From Streptomyces cellulosae (GTDB taxonomy: Bacteria > Actinomycetota > Actinomycetes > Streptomycetales > Streptomycetaceae): 20,655 nucleotides of DNA. Shown one piece after another: positions 6,761-14,032 of the stretch. The DNA lies in assembly GCF_000721105.1 (NCBI RefSeq), contig NZ_JOEV01000079.1:1-20655 (forward strand). The letters run 5' to 3'. Made by a program: the position numbers and the translations under genes. The notes beneath the pieces were generated by a model. That model was not told the origin of the DNA. It was given only the letters and a program-made list of their open reading frames with translations, and ran no database searches. Numbering within the stretch: position 1 is the stretch's first letter; each line of letters opens with the position of its first letter.

Positions 6761-7615
6761 ATGCTGCCGCACTACCGCTACCCCTCCGACACCAAGGACG
6801 TGGAATGGCTCCTGCTGGAGCCCCTTCTCCCCGTCCCCGCATGCAAGACCCCCAAGGGCGGCGCCCCAGAGAAGTGGCCCCGCCGACGCGTGGTCGACGC
6901 CATCCGCTACATCACCGACAACGGCGCGAAGTGGAGGGCGCTGCCCGCCGACTTCGGCATCCCCTGGCGCTCCGTGTTCGGGTACTTCGCCCGCTGGGCG
7001 AAGGCCGGCGCTCTCAAGCGGATCCTCGACCAGCTCCGCCGACGGCTGCGACTACGCCGCCGGCGCTGCCCCTGGCCGGTCCGGGTGATCGTGGACTCCC
7101 AGTCCGTCAAAGGCGCGGAGACCGTGTCGAACGCGACGCGCGGATACGACGCGAACAAACACATCAACGGGCGGAAGCGACATCTCATCGTTGACCAGCA
7201 CGGCCTCCTCGTCGACCTGCTCGTCACCCCCGCCGACGTCCAGGACCGCGACGCGGCCCGCATCCTGCTCACCCGCCTCCATGCCGAACACCGCGAAATC
7301 GTCCTGGTCTGGGCCGACAACGGCTACGGAGGCGAGGAGTTCAGCACCTGGGCCCAGGACACCCTCGGCATCACGATTAAGGTCGTTCCCCGCCCCAAGG
7401 ACGCCAAGGGCTTCGTTCTGCTGCCGAAGAGGTGGGTGGTGGAACGGAGCAACTCGTGGACCATGCGGGCCCGGCGCAACGCTAGAGACTACGAACGGCT
7501 GATGTCCCACGCCGAAGCCCACATCCAATGGGCATTCATCACTCTCATGACCCGCCGCCTGGCCCGCCCCCGCCACCGGGCCGAGGCACCGACGGTCACC
7601 CTCGCAGCCGCATGA
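6761..7615 (+). CDS. IS5-family DDE transposase
   Basis: A 284-residue transposase. The ATG at 6761 (MLPHYRYPSD) is the natural family start; longer frames upstream overlap the neighbouring gene and are not protein-like. The N-terminal part has WLLLEPLLPV and YITDNGAKWRALPADFG, both IS5 hallmarks. The DDE triad is visible: Asp in VIVDSQSVKG, Asp in VWADNGYGG, and Glu in RWVVERSNSW, followed by the spaced Arg and RNARDYERL. It therefore looks catalytically complete. Element ends should lie in 6678-6760 and 7616-7737, since the flanking genes end or begin there, but I found no convincing terminal inverted repeat. The copy could be intact or could have lost an end. Confidence 0.9.
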   Translation: MLPHYRYPSDTKDVEWLLLEPLLPVPACKTPKGGAPEKWPRRRVVDAIRYITDNGAKWRALPADFGIPWRSVFGYFARWAKAGALKRILDQLRRRLRLRRRRCPWPVRVIVDSQSVKGAETVSNATRGYDANKHINGRKRHLIVDQHGLLVDLLVTPADVQDRDAARILLTRLHAEHREIVLVWADNGYGGEEFSTWAQDTLGITIKVVPRPKDAKGFVLLPKRWVVERSNSWTMRARRNARDYERLMSHAEAHIQWAFITLMTRRLARPRHRAEAPTVTLAAA

Positions 7616-7737
7616 GGACCAGCGCCCTGCTGCTGCCGTTCGGAACGGCGACCATCGACGCCCAACCGAACGGCAAGCGGGATCACTACCACCCTTCATA
7701 CCCTGTGACCAGCGAAAAGAGGATGTGACACAGCTTC

Positions 7738-8072
7738 TCAGAGAGCAGCAGCGATGTCGCGGTGCCCGGCTGCGGTGGCGATGGCGCGCAGGACCGTCGC
7801 GGTGTTCGTCCGGCCCCAGGCCGGGCGGACATCGCCCAGGAGCCTGCTCGCAGCTCGCCACGGTCGAAGGCCTTGGCGAGTTCGATCCAGTCGAGCCGGA
7901 ACGGGATGCCGTCGTCGTCATGGACGAACTGCGGATGGTGGTAGACGATGCGGTGCATCCAGTAGTCGTGCTCGACGAGAAGCTCCAGGGCGGCCTTATG
8001 GGTGTTCCTGTCGCCGACGTGGCGCACGAGGCTGGCGGTCATCTCAGCCGGCTCATACGTCGTGGTGGTCAC
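7738..8072 (-). pseudogene. Hypothetical protein, frameshifted
   Basis: The GTG start at 8072 has GAAGGGA a few bases upstream. The frame reads well through VRHVGDRNTHKAALELLVEH and IPFRLDWIELAKAFDRGELR. At about 7855 the sense moves to another frame, RLLGDVRPAWGRTNTATVLR then AIATAAGHRDIAAAL, which ends at a TGA at 7738. The original frame runs on with Pro/Ser/Arg-rich nonsense. Fusing the two gives a protein of about 111 residues, so a single-base indel near 7850 is inferred. No family recognised; mostly helical. It lies 19 bases downstream of the DUF5131-like fragment on the same strand. The transposon upstream of its 3' end does not appear to cut it. Confidence 0.5.
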
Positions 8073-8090
8073 GGTGTTCCCTTCCGGAAG

Positions 8091-8316
8091 TTAGAGGCCG
8101 ATGCCGTCGGAGTCGGCGTCGGTCCGCATCGCGGATGTAGCGCCAGAACCCTGGGGAGTTGGCGGCACGGCCAGACTGTGCGCGGATCTTCGGTCCGTAC
8201 TTCGCCTGGCCCATCGCCGTGAGCCACTTCTCCCGAGTCAACGCATAGCAGCTGTCGCAACCCGGCGAGGTGCTATCGCACCCGGTCGTCGGACGCCGCA
8301 CTGGGGCCTTCCGCAC
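8091..8316 (-). pseudogene. DUF5131 (phage Gp37/Gp68-like) N-terminal fragment
   Basis: The translation TTGCDSTSPGCDSCYALTRE followed by KWLTAMGQAKYG matches the start of DUF5131 proteins, which carry TGC-x-x-x-SPGC-x2-CYA and a following AKR-x-xAMG. The three Cys form the radical-SAM-like cluster site of that family. Family members are usually over 200 residues and begin about 15 residues earlier with a W-N-P motif; here the sequence upstream of TTGC is unrelated and the protein stops after PGFWRYIRDAD. A shift near 8112 would give DSDGIGL and a TAA at 8091, just before the ribosome site of the next gene. So the gene is truncated at both ends, or this is a short derived form. The family match is from memory. 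Confidence 0.5.
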
Positions 8317-8329
8317 GACTGGCCCGCGG

Positions 8330-8752
8330 TCAGTATTCGCCCGACGCCCGCAATTCCTGCATTACCGCGTCCGTATGCTCCGGGCAGTACACCCGCACCC
8401 CGACCAGCAGCAGCCGGTACGCGTTGTCTTTGACCGCGCCCCAGTCCGCGCCGGCCGGGTACAGGCTGCCGCCACCGAAGGAGAACAGCCACTTCACGCT
8501 GTGCCCCTGATCCAAGGCCGCGCACCACTTCGGCGGGAACGCCAAAAGCTCCTCGTTGGCGGGCCGTCTTTGAGTGAAGGCAATGTCTTCGGAGTCGTAG
8601 ATGTACTGGCCCTCCCGTTCCGCGCTGGTGGAAGGGGACGGCGTACCCGCCGTGAAAGCCGACTTGCTGTCGTCGTGGCCGCTGTTGCTGCCGCAGGCGG
8701 CCAGGGCGATAAGCAGGGCCGCAGTGAGCGCAGCGATGACGGTGTGGCGCAT
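8330..8752 (-). CDS. Secreted lipoprotein, DUF732-like
   Basis: A 140-residue protein. The ATG at 8752 has AAAGGGGA seven bases upstream. Residues 1-20 are a lipoprotein signal peptide: basic MRH, a hydrophobic core and the lipobox LAAC with Cys20 as the likely lipidated residue. A Ser/Thr/Gly-rich linker follows. The mature domain contains one early Cys (KWCAALDQGHSV) and a late Cys (VGVRVYCPEHTDAV), a layout reminiscent of the actinobacterial DUF732 family, which has a conserved Cys pair and a C-terminal YCP. It should sit on the outer face of the membrane. Role unknown. No frameshift seen. It is followed by the DUF5131-like fragment after 13 bases. Confidence 0.75.
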   Translation of the reverse strand: MRHTVIAALTAALLIALAACGSNSGHDDSKSAFTAGTPSPSTSAEREGQYIYDSEDIAFTQRRPANEELLAFPPKWCAALDQGHSVKWLFSFGGGSLYPAGADWGAVKDNAYRLLLVGVRVYCPEHTDAVMQELRASGEY

Positions 8753-8820
8753 GAAGTCCCCTTTGGATGGTGTGGGCGGGATCGTACCGGTTGCCGCCCA
8801 CACCATGACCAGCAGCTCGG

Positions 8821-9207
8821 TCAGACGTCCTTCCCGACGTTGCACTCCCCAGTCAGCACCGGATCCGCGATCGGTTTCTCCGCCAGGTAGGTGGCCTCGC
8901 CGTAGTCATGCTCACCGTCCTGGCGTACGACAATCGCCTCCACCTCGTCGTGTCGTTCCACCATGTCGTCGATGGCGACGTCCCGGCCGACAAGCAACAG
9001 CCACGGCAGGTGCGCCTCTTCCGACGCCTCCTGGATACAGACCACGTAGTCCCGCGCTGCAGAAGTCTGTCGTCAAGGCCCGGGTGGCGCGCGGCGAGAC
9101 GGCTTCGGCGACGAATACAGCGCCGCCCGCCGCAGCCGGGACGCGTCCGCGAACTGCTTCAGTCGCTCCAGTAGCTCGGGCGGGAGCGGCGGGATCGGAT
9201 CGACCAT
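8821..9207 (-). pseudogene. Hypothetical protein interrupted by an in-frame TGA
   Basis: The ATG at 9207 has a GGAGA site six bases upstream and opens MVDPIPPLPPELLERLKQFA. The frame meets TGA at 9073-9075 after 44 codons. The same frame resumes immediately, ARDYVVCIQEASEEAHLPWL then VVRQDGEHDYGEATYLAEKP, and ends at 8821. The second part is convincingly protein-like. Either one substitution or two nearby indels broke a gene of about 128 residues, or there are two genes with the second starting at GTG 9045, which lacks a good ribosome site. No family recognised. It follows the terminator hairpin at 9366-9410 on the minus strand. Confidence 0.45.
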
Positions 9208-9365
9208 GCGGGTCTCCGTACTCGGGTGCTGGTTCTCTGCACCCTCGCCCCTTTCCGGCGTATCCAGGCCGTGGGCGTCGGCCGGGTCCCGGCAGGTGCT
9301 CCGGCGACTTCGCCACCCGTCCCGCGAGACGGAGCGAGGCCATGGCCCGGCGTACCGGATGGCGT

Positions 9366-9410
9366 ACGCGCTGACGCCCACGGGCGTCCCGTCCGTGGGC
9401 ATCAGCGCGT
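9366..9410 (-). terminator. 18-bp hairpin downstream of the 243-residue protein gene
   Basis: ACGCGCTGACGCCCACGG (9366-9383) pairs with CCGTGGGCATCAGCGCGT (9393-9410) at 17 of 18 positions around a 9-nt loop. It starts nine bases after the stop of the minus-strand gene ending at 9419. Very stable; no T-run, as usual in this group. Confidence 0.75.
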
Positions 9411-9418
9411 GGCGTCGG

Positions 9419-10150
9419 TCAGCTCTGCAGCATGGCCTTGAGGTTGTCGAGCGTCAGTTCGTTCGTGCCGCGGTCGGCTGCCCTGCTCTGGGTCCAGGCG
9501 ACGACCGTCGGGTGCGCATCCTCGTACGGGGTGCCGGCGGGCGTGGTTCCTCCGTCGTTGCGGGCGACCTGGGTGAGGTAGGCGGCCAGGGCGTGCGGGC
9601 CTCCGCCGCTGTAGCCGATGTTGTAACCGTGGGCATGCTTCTGCGGCAGGATCGACAGGAGCCCCTTGTCGGTCCGGGCCCAGAACGGGCCGCGGCCGGT
9701 GATGAAGCTGCTGAAGATGTCGTCGGGGGGCAGTTCGAGCGGGGCGTACGTCTTGTAGCTCCACTGGTCTGTGTCGCCGGTGCCCACGTGCTTGAAGTGT
9801 TCGCCCACGACGGGCAGCCCCAACTCGGGGTCGTAGAAGGCCTCGCGGCAGGTACAGCCCGATCCAGAGATGGCCGCTGGGCTGTTCTTGTCCTCCGTGA
9901 CGCACGGGTGGAACAGGGACGGGGTCTTCGTCGGGGCCACGAGCGTGCAGTGCATCGCGTTCGGCTCGCAGCGCTCCAGCCTACTCAGCCACTTCTGGAA
10001 GTGAGGTGTCACTGTCTGGGACGCCTCGATGTCGAGCTCTGCGTTCAGCGAAGACGAGGCGATGCCGAGCTGGGCCTCGGTGTAGAGGACGAAGTGCAGG
10101 TAGCCCGTGGTCGGGTCGGTCAGGTTCAGGTCGCCTGGTTCGAACGTCAA
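9419..10150 (-). CDS. Hypothetical 243-residue protein
   Basis: A 243-residue protein that appears intact. It starts with TTG at 10150: GGAG lies seven bases upstream and no ATG or GTG is available in frame. The N-terminus LTDPTTGYLHFVLYTEAQLG reads as beta strands. A Cys-containing middle (CEPNAMHCTLVAPTKTPSLF, then SGSGCTCREAFYDPELGLPV) has five Cys that could bind metal or form disulphides. The C-terminal half contains GRGPFWARTDKGLLSILPQK and YNIGYSGGGPHALAAYLTQV. No signal peptide or membrane helix. No family recognised. It follows the broken gene 10188-10698 after 37 bases on the same strand, so the two probably formed an operon. It is followed by a strong hairpin terminator. Confidence 0.7.
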   Translation of the reverse strand: MTFEPGDLNLTDPTTGYLHFVLYTEAQLGIASSSLNAELDIEASQTVTPHFQKWLSRLERCEPNAMHCTLVAPTKTPSLFHPCVTEDKNSPAAISGSGCTCREAFYDPELGLPVVGEHFKHVGTGDTDQWSYKTYAPLELPPDDIFSSFITGRGPFWARTDKGLLSILPQKHAHGYNIGYSGGGPHALAAYLTQVARNDGGTTPAGTPYEDAHPTVVAWTQSRAADRGTNELTLDNLKAMLQS

Positions 10151-10187
10151 CGTGGCACTCCAATGCGGGCTGTGCTGGGCGGCGGGG

Positions 10188-10698
10188 TCAGAAGACGCGG
10201 TGTTCGGGACGCAGGATGAGGCCGCGGTTCAGGAACTGCGCGGTGTCGTCCGGTCCGAGTCCGAGGGCGCGGGAGACGGCCGTGCCTTCGTCGTCGGGGA
10301 CGAAGACGAGCAGGATCTTGCGGCTGGCGGGATCGGCCATGACCCGGCGGGCGGCTTCAATGGTGTGGGCGACGCAGCCGGTGGTGCCGTCTTCGACGAT
10401 GTCCCGGCGCGTCTTGTCGTCCCAGACGTTGAGCTGGAGGTTGGCGCCCTCGGTGGAGCAGTCCTCCTTGGAGTCCGCACCGAGTACACACCGCCCGAGC
10501 AGCGCGGCGTGGGCGTAACGCTGGAGGTAGACGGCCGTGCCCAGGAGCCGGTCGACTTCCTTCGCCGTGTTCTCACGGGCCTTCTCAGAGCTGACGAGCG
10601 AGGTCGTCGGATCGATGGGGCTGTACCCGGATCTTCAGCGCCGCCAGGCTGCGGGCAAGGTCGTCGGCGACGCTGAGCAGGCCCAACAGTTTGAAAAT
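10188..10698 (-). pseudogene. Hypothetical protein, truncated by a repeat and frameshifted
   Basis: The 3' part reads SSEKARENTAKEVDRLLGTA and onward through IEAARRVMADPASRKILLVF to GLILRPEHRVF at the stop 10188. It has no start codon and an in-frame TGA at 10635-10637. The missing upstream part lies in another frame: LLSVADDLARSLAALKIRVQ. A run of four C at about 10623-10626, where three would give QPIDPTTSLV, accounts for the shift. The upstream sense stops where the direct repeat at 10692 begins, so the 5' end appears to have been removed by that repeat. Cys residues recur (GRCVLGADSKEDC, TTGCVAH). Family unknown. It was probably the first gene of an operon with the 243-residue protein gene. 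Confidence 0.55.
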
Positions 10699-10804
10699 CC
10701 GCCATCTTGAAGATGCTGGTCACCGGGCTGGTGTGAGTCGTTGTTCGTGTACTCGTGCTGGTCGTGGGCGGTTGTCGGGGCTCAAGATCGTCTGCCGTTT
10801 CGGT
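10692..10804. repeat. Left copy of a ~110-bp direct repeat
   Basis: This 113-bp segment matches 11792-11900 in the same orientation with about five substitutions and two 2-bp gaps. Each copy begins TGAA-ATCC, continues with the palindrome CATCTTGAAGATG and ends GTTTCGGT. The left edge truncates the gene at 10188-10698; the right edge abuts the Rhs fragment. No open frame is convincing in it. It may be an insertion-sequence end or a small non-autonomous element. Confidence 0.85.
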
Positions 10805-11292
10805 ACCGACCTGCACGGCGACGTGAGCGCCAACGCCTATGACTACACCGACCAGAACCCGCTGACGGAATCGGACACCGATGGCGCGAAGCCCCGCTCG
10901 GCGGCTTCTGGTGCAGCGTGGCCGCGAACGGGGTGGCCGACGCCGCTGACTTCTTCTGCGGTGCCTCAGGGCCGCTGGGCGGAGCCATCTGCGGCTTTTT
11001 CGTCGGTGTCGCCTACGGACTGGCGATCTACACCTACGAGTACCTCGGACGCGGCTTCGGCGTCTCCGGTGCCGCCAGCATGGCCTGGACCAACGGCTGG
11101 GAGTACGGCCTGGCGGCGGCCGGGATGGGCCTCCTCGCCAAGGCGATGAAACCGCTTTACCCCTACCTGGAGAAATACGGTCCGAAGATCGCGGTATGGG
11201 CCGAGAAGGCATGCGGCAAGACCGCCGGCCACTACATCATGGAGGCGCTGGCACGGGTAGAAGGATTCGTCTACAGCAAGATCAAGAAGTAG
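10805..11292 (+). pseudogene. Detached Rhs C-terminal tip, candidate pore-forming toxin
   Basis: Just after the left repeat, the frame reads HGDVSANAYDYTDQNPLTES then DTDG, the closing motif of an Rhs/YD-repeat core (NAY-YA-NP--DP-G). After AKP the sense moves to the next frame, PLGGFWCSVAANGVADAADF, and runs to the stop at 11292 (FVYSKIKK). Five C instead of four near 10893-10896 would restore one frame. The part after the core is the variable tip, which in Rhs proteins is usually the toxin. It has two hydrophobic, Gly/Ala-rich segments (GAICGFFVGVAYGLAIYTYE and WEYGLAAAGMGLLAKAMKPL) and a basic end, which suggests a membrane-acting toxin, though no known toxin motif is present. The large Rhs core is missing, so the tip cannot be delivered in the normal way. 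A GTG at 10918 could start the tip alone. Confidence 0.6.
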
Positions 11293-11328
11293 CGGCTGAT
11301 CAGCAGATGAGAAGCTGACCACCCGGAG

Positions 11329-11353
11329 GTGAGCGGGCCGACCGCCCGCCCAC
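11329..11353 (+). terminator. Hairpin after the Rhs tip
   Basis: GTG-A-GCGGGC pairs with GCCCGC-C-CAC around a 5-nt loop (nine pairs, one mismatch), 37 bases after the stop at 11292. It may end or weaken transcription before the small membrane protein gene at 11413. Confidence 0.45.
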
Positions 11354-11412
11354 CGCCCGACCCGCGACGCACCGCTACCACCGCGTCGCCCCGGCCTTTG
11401 AGAGGAGGACAG

Positions 11413-11670
11413 ATGCTGCAGCTGTTGTGCACGATCGCCGTGGCCGCACTGGCCCTCTGCGTGATCAGCCTTGTTCGGGCCGCCCTGCGTCGCCGCGGGC
11501 CCGACCTCGACCGCCAGTCCGGTCCCGCCGATCCCGAGCAGCGCGTGCTCATGCTCCTGGGATCCGGGCAACGCATCGCCGCCGTCAGGCAAGCGGCCAC
11601 CCTCACCGACGGCGACATGGCCGCCGCCCTCGCCTACGTCGAGCGCCTCGAAGCCGGTTCCGGCCGTTGA
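11413..11670 (+). CDS. Small membrane protein, candidate immunity partner
   Basis: An 85-residue protein. ATG at 11413 follows GAGGAGGAC at a good distance. Residues 1-22 are a membrane helix (LQLLCTIAVAALALCVISLV), followed by basic ALRRRG. The C-terminal 40 residues (LLGSGQRIAAVRQAATLTDG then AALAYVERLEAG) resemble the ribosomal L7/L12 C-terminal fold pattern (K/R-I-A-A-V/I-K ... A-Y-V/L), seen in several small Streptomyces membrane proteins. It lies 120 bases downstream of the Rhs tip on the same strand and inside the same pair of direct repeats. In Rhs loci the gene directly after the tip usually encodes immunity, so that role is inferred from position; the L7/L12-like end is not a known immunity family to me. 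Confidence 0.65.
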   Translation: MLQLLCTIAVAALALCVISLVRAALRRRGPDLDRQSGPADPEQRVLMLLGSGQRIAAVRQAATLTDGDMAAALAYVERLEAGSGR

Positions 11671-11791
11671 CCGCCGCCACGCCGCCCAGCGCCGGCCACG
11701 GCACCGCCGGCGGCACCGGCTGACCGTCCACAGCGGACGCGCTCGGTCAGCCGGTCCGTGGCCAGCGCGTTCGGTTGACCGAGGAGCTCAG

Positions 11792-11900
11792 TGAAGATCC
11801 CATCTTGAAGATGCTGGTCACGGGGCTGGTGAGTCGTTGTTCGTGTACTCGTGCTGGTCGTGGACAGTTGTCGGGGCTCAAGATCGTCTGCTGTTTCGGT
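11792..11900. repeat. Right copy of the ~110-bp direct repeat
   Basis: A 109-bp copy of 10692-10804, same orientation, about 92% identical by eye. It carries the same CATCTTGAAGATG palindrome and ends GTTTCGGT. It lies between the small membrane protein gene and the coiled-coil protein gene. Confidence 0.85.
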
Positions 11901-11970
11901 GATCGCAGTTCCTCATCCACGGCGCGCGAGGGCGGGCGTCCGTACGCTCTCCGGGCGGGAGGTGCGTCAG

Positions 11971-12435
11971 GTGGCCCAGGATGCGGAACCGGACGTTCGC
12001 GCGTTGATCACGGCTCGCCGGGCTGAACTGGAGGTGCAAGCGGAGAAGTTGAGCCAGCAGCTCCAGGAAGTGCGCGACGAGCTGGAGGAACTCGCTGTCG
12101 CCGAGCGGGTCACGCGTCGGCTGGCTCAGCAACTGCGCGCCGAACCGGAGCAGAAGACGCCGCCGGCCGCCGGGCAGGTCGCGGGCCGGGGCGTGTTCCT
12201 GGTGCCGCAGCGCGAGCGGGGCGTCGACGAGGCGGTGCTGCCCACGGACTACCAGCGAATTATGGATGTGGTGCGCAGGGCGGAGGGGCCGGTCATGGTC
12301 AAGCAGGTCTGCGGTGAGCTGGGGATTTCCCTGGAGCCGGCTCGCTCGGAGGCACTGCGCTCGAAGCTGAACCGACTGGCCGAGCGCGGCTGGCTGCGCA
12401 AGCTGGCCGACGGGACGTTCACCACCACGCTGTGA
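11971..12435 (+). CDS. Coiled-coil/winged-helix protein
   Basis: A 154-residue protein. GTG at 11971 is preferred because GGGAGGT lies eight bases upstream; the reading frame extends further up but is not protein-like there and enters the repeat. Residues about 8-60 form a charged coiled coil (ITARRAELEVQAEKLSQQLQ, EVRDELEELAVAERVTRRLA). A Pro/Gly linker follows. Residues about 88-150 look like a winged helix: DYQRIMDVVRRAEGPVMVKQ, VCGELGISLEPARSEALRSK, then LAERGWLRKLADGTF as the wing. A DNA-binding regulator or a mobile-element accessory protein is likely. It converges on the replication-relaxation gene, with 14 bases between stops. Confidence 0.7.
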   Translation: MAQDAEPDVRALITARRAELEVQAEKLSQQLQEVRDELEELAVAERVTRRLAQQLRAEPEQKTPPAAGQVAGRGVFLVPQRERGVDEAVLPTDYQRIMDVVRRAEGPVMVKQVCGELGISLEPARSEALRSKLNRLAERGWLRKLADGTFTTTL

Positions 12436-12449
12436 ACACGCCGCGCGGC

Positions 12450-13364
12450 TCACGCGATCTCGTACCAGGGCTCGCCGCGCTGCAGCCGGGGCAGGGTGTT
12501 CACCCACACCGCGACGGTGATGCCCTTCACGTCGGCGGTGAGCGCCTGGCGGCGGTTGTCGAGCAGGTGCTCCTCCTTGCCCGCCAGGACGACGTACAGC
12601 AGCGGGAAACGCTCCGAGCGGGTGTAGCGGTGGCGCTGCCAGAACGGGAACGTGCGGCCGTTGGTGCCGCGGGCTCCCTCCCAGACTCGGTGTCCGGCGT
12701 AGCGCTCGTAGTCCCAGACCTCACGTGCGAGCCGGGCCTGGGACATGGTGCCGTTGTCGAGCTCGAACAGGCGCACCTCGCTGGTCTTGGTCGGCACGGC
12801 GAGGACAGCGTCGGTGTTGAAGCTCAGGCCGGTCTGCCTGATGGCGTGGTTCACCTCCACCTGCCAGTCGGTCAGGCACTCGCGGTCGCCGGACAGGACC
12901 GTGTCGGTGTAGGCGAGGATCATGTCCGTCACCGCGACACCGTGCGGGCCGAGCCCGGCTCGAACGGCCTTCGCTCCGGTGCCGGCCTTCGGGCGCAGCG
13001 GCAGCTCGTTGCCTTCGGCCAGAGCTTTCTGTCCCGCCACCGTCAGGTTCCAGATCTGGTGCTTGCCCACCTTGCCGTTCGTCTCCGCCAGTCCGAGCTC
13101 CGCCAACTCCTTCATCGCCCTGCGCACGTACGACCGGCCGTCCGACTCCTCCTTCGTGATCACCTGAGCCATCTGCTGCACCGTCGCTATCCGCACACAC
13201 CCCAGCAACCGCAGCGCATCGGCCCGCACCTTCCCGGCCGTGGGAGTGGACCTCTTCCCCTTCACCGACGTCTCAGGGGAAGGGAGAGAGGTGTCGGCAT
13301 GACGGGAGGCACCCTGACGGGTGGTGTGAGCTGCGGTGATGGGAACGACGTTGGAATCGTTCAC
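12450..13364 (-). CDS. Replication-relaxation family protein
   Basis: A 304-residue protein that fits the actinomycete replication-relaxation family, found on plasmids and integrative elements and thought to act in DNA relaxation or replication initiation. The N-terminal half is a winged helix (ADALRLLGCVRIATVQQMAQ, then SYVRRAMKELAELGLAETNG). The central part has LGPHGVAVTDMILAYTDTVL and the acidic WQVEVNHAIRQTG. The C-terminal half carries the family pattern of acidic strands, VRLFELDNGTMSQARLAREV and WDYERYAGHR, like a nuclease-type core (D/E with following KxR-type basic residues). It starts at GTG 13364 without a strong ribosome site; the first 40 residues are low-complexity. Convergent with the coiled-coil protein at 11971. 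The family name is from memory. Confidence 0.75.
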   Translation of the reverse strand: MNDSNVVPITAAHTTRQGASRHADTSLPSPETSVKGKRSTPTAGKVRADALRLLGCVRIATVQQMAQVITKEESDGRSYVRRAMKELAELGLAETNGKVGKHQIWNLTVAGQKALAEGNELPLRPKAGTGAKAVRAGLGPHGVAVTDMILAYTDTVLSGDRECLTDWQVEVNHAIRQTGLSFNTDAVLAVPTKTSEVRLFELDNGTMSQARLAREVWDYERYAGHRVWEGARGTNGRTFPFWQRHRYTRSERFPLLYVVLAGKEEHLLDNRRQALTADVKGITVAVWVNTLPRLQRGEPWYEIA

Positions 13365-13608
13365 GGCACTGGACGCGGCACTGGATTCCGGGCCGCCCGT
13401 TGGCCGCTCAGCACCCCTTGACCAGGTCGGGCGGCTCCGGGTCGGGCTGCCGGGCGCTGCTGGTGTACGTCACGACGAGGCTCCTCACGCAGTGGCGCGG
13501 GACTCCAGACGGAATCCTGCCGTCACTTGCTAGAGGTGTGGCGAAAGCCAACGGTGTGACACTCCACCCAGCGCCGTTACCGAGCCGTGATCATCCGTGG
13601 GCGCCGCT
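13365..13608. other. Intergenic stretch, nothing recognised
   Basis: About 245 bases between the start of the replication-relaxation gene and the small mobile element. The frames here are Pro/Arg-rich without support. It should hold the promoter of the minus-strand gene starting at 13364. Confidence 0.4.
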
Positions 13609-13923
13609 TGTCCTCTGACATCGAAGTTGGACCGATTGCCATCGAAGCTGGACGGCTTGAACACCGCGCGCTATCTCCTGCGTGCCCTTGTAACCAGAAA
13701 CGCAGCTCCAACGATGACGATCAGAACGATGGCGATGATCCAGAAGGGCGGGGAGCCCTGACCCGCTCCCTTAGCCAAGAGCTGCATGTGCAACATGTCG
13801 CTTCCCGCCCCATCCGTGGTAACTGATTACGGCCCGCCATCCGGGTGCCCGGTCCACGCGTACGTACCCCGTCAATCCGTCCAGCTTCGATGGCAGACGG
13901 TCCAAGTTCACTGTCAGAGGACA
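13609..13923. mobile_element. 315-bp MITE-like element with 47-bp inverted repeats
   Basis: Terminal inverted repeats 13609-13655 and 13877-13923 match over 47 positions with five mismatches; the outer ends are TGTCCTCTGACA and its near mirror ending CAGAGGACA. The flanking bases are CCGCT on both sides (13604-13608 and 13924-13928), a 5-bp target duplication. The left repeat holds two copies of ATCGAAGYTGGAC 23 bases apart, likely transposase sites. TGT...ACA ends recall IS481/IS3-type elements. No transposase is inside; the only gene is a 41-residue membrane peptide. Confidence 0.85.
13671..13796 (-). CDS. 41-residue single-helix membrane peptide inside the MITE
   Basis: ATG at 13796 follows GGGAAG at a short but usable distance, and the frame ends with TAG at 13671. 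The peptide starts MLHMQLLAKGAGQGSPP, has one very hydrophobic helix (FWIIAIVLIVIVGAAFLV, about residues 18-36), and ends TRARRR. The helix with a basic tail predicts an N-out/C-in membrane peptide. It fills the space between the two inverted repeats of the small element, so it is its only cargo. A second ATG four codons in is possible. Function unknown; small membrane peptides of this kind include toxins of type I systems and subunits of membrane complexes, but nothing here decides between these. Confidence 0.6.
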   Translation of the reverse strand: MLHMQLLAKGAGQGSPPFWIIAIVLIVIVGAAFLVTRARRR

Positions 13924-14032
13924 CCGCTGTCCAGTGACGTTGGATCACCGGTCGGTTCAGCCAGTGCTCTTGGTACGGCAGCGGACCCCGGCCATGTGCT
14001 CACCGGGGCCCGCTGCGTTGGGTGGGTGCGGT

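Noticed and set aside
9073..9075. Selenocysteine reading of the in-frame TGA.
   Set aside because: No SECIS-like hairpin seen directly after it and the flanking residues do not resemble a known selenoprotein.
9206..10219. A 337-codon open frame on the plus strand.
   Set aside because: Antisense of the 243-residue protein gene, which has better codon use and a ribosome site.
10229..11212. A 327-codon Arg/Ser/Pro-rich frame on the minus strand.
   Set aside because: Runs through the Rhs tip antisense, the repeat and the broken gene in a wrong frame; typical GC shadow.
12432..13421. A 329-codon open frame on the plus strand.
   Set aside because: Antisense shadow of the replication-relaxation gene; no motif or ribosome site.
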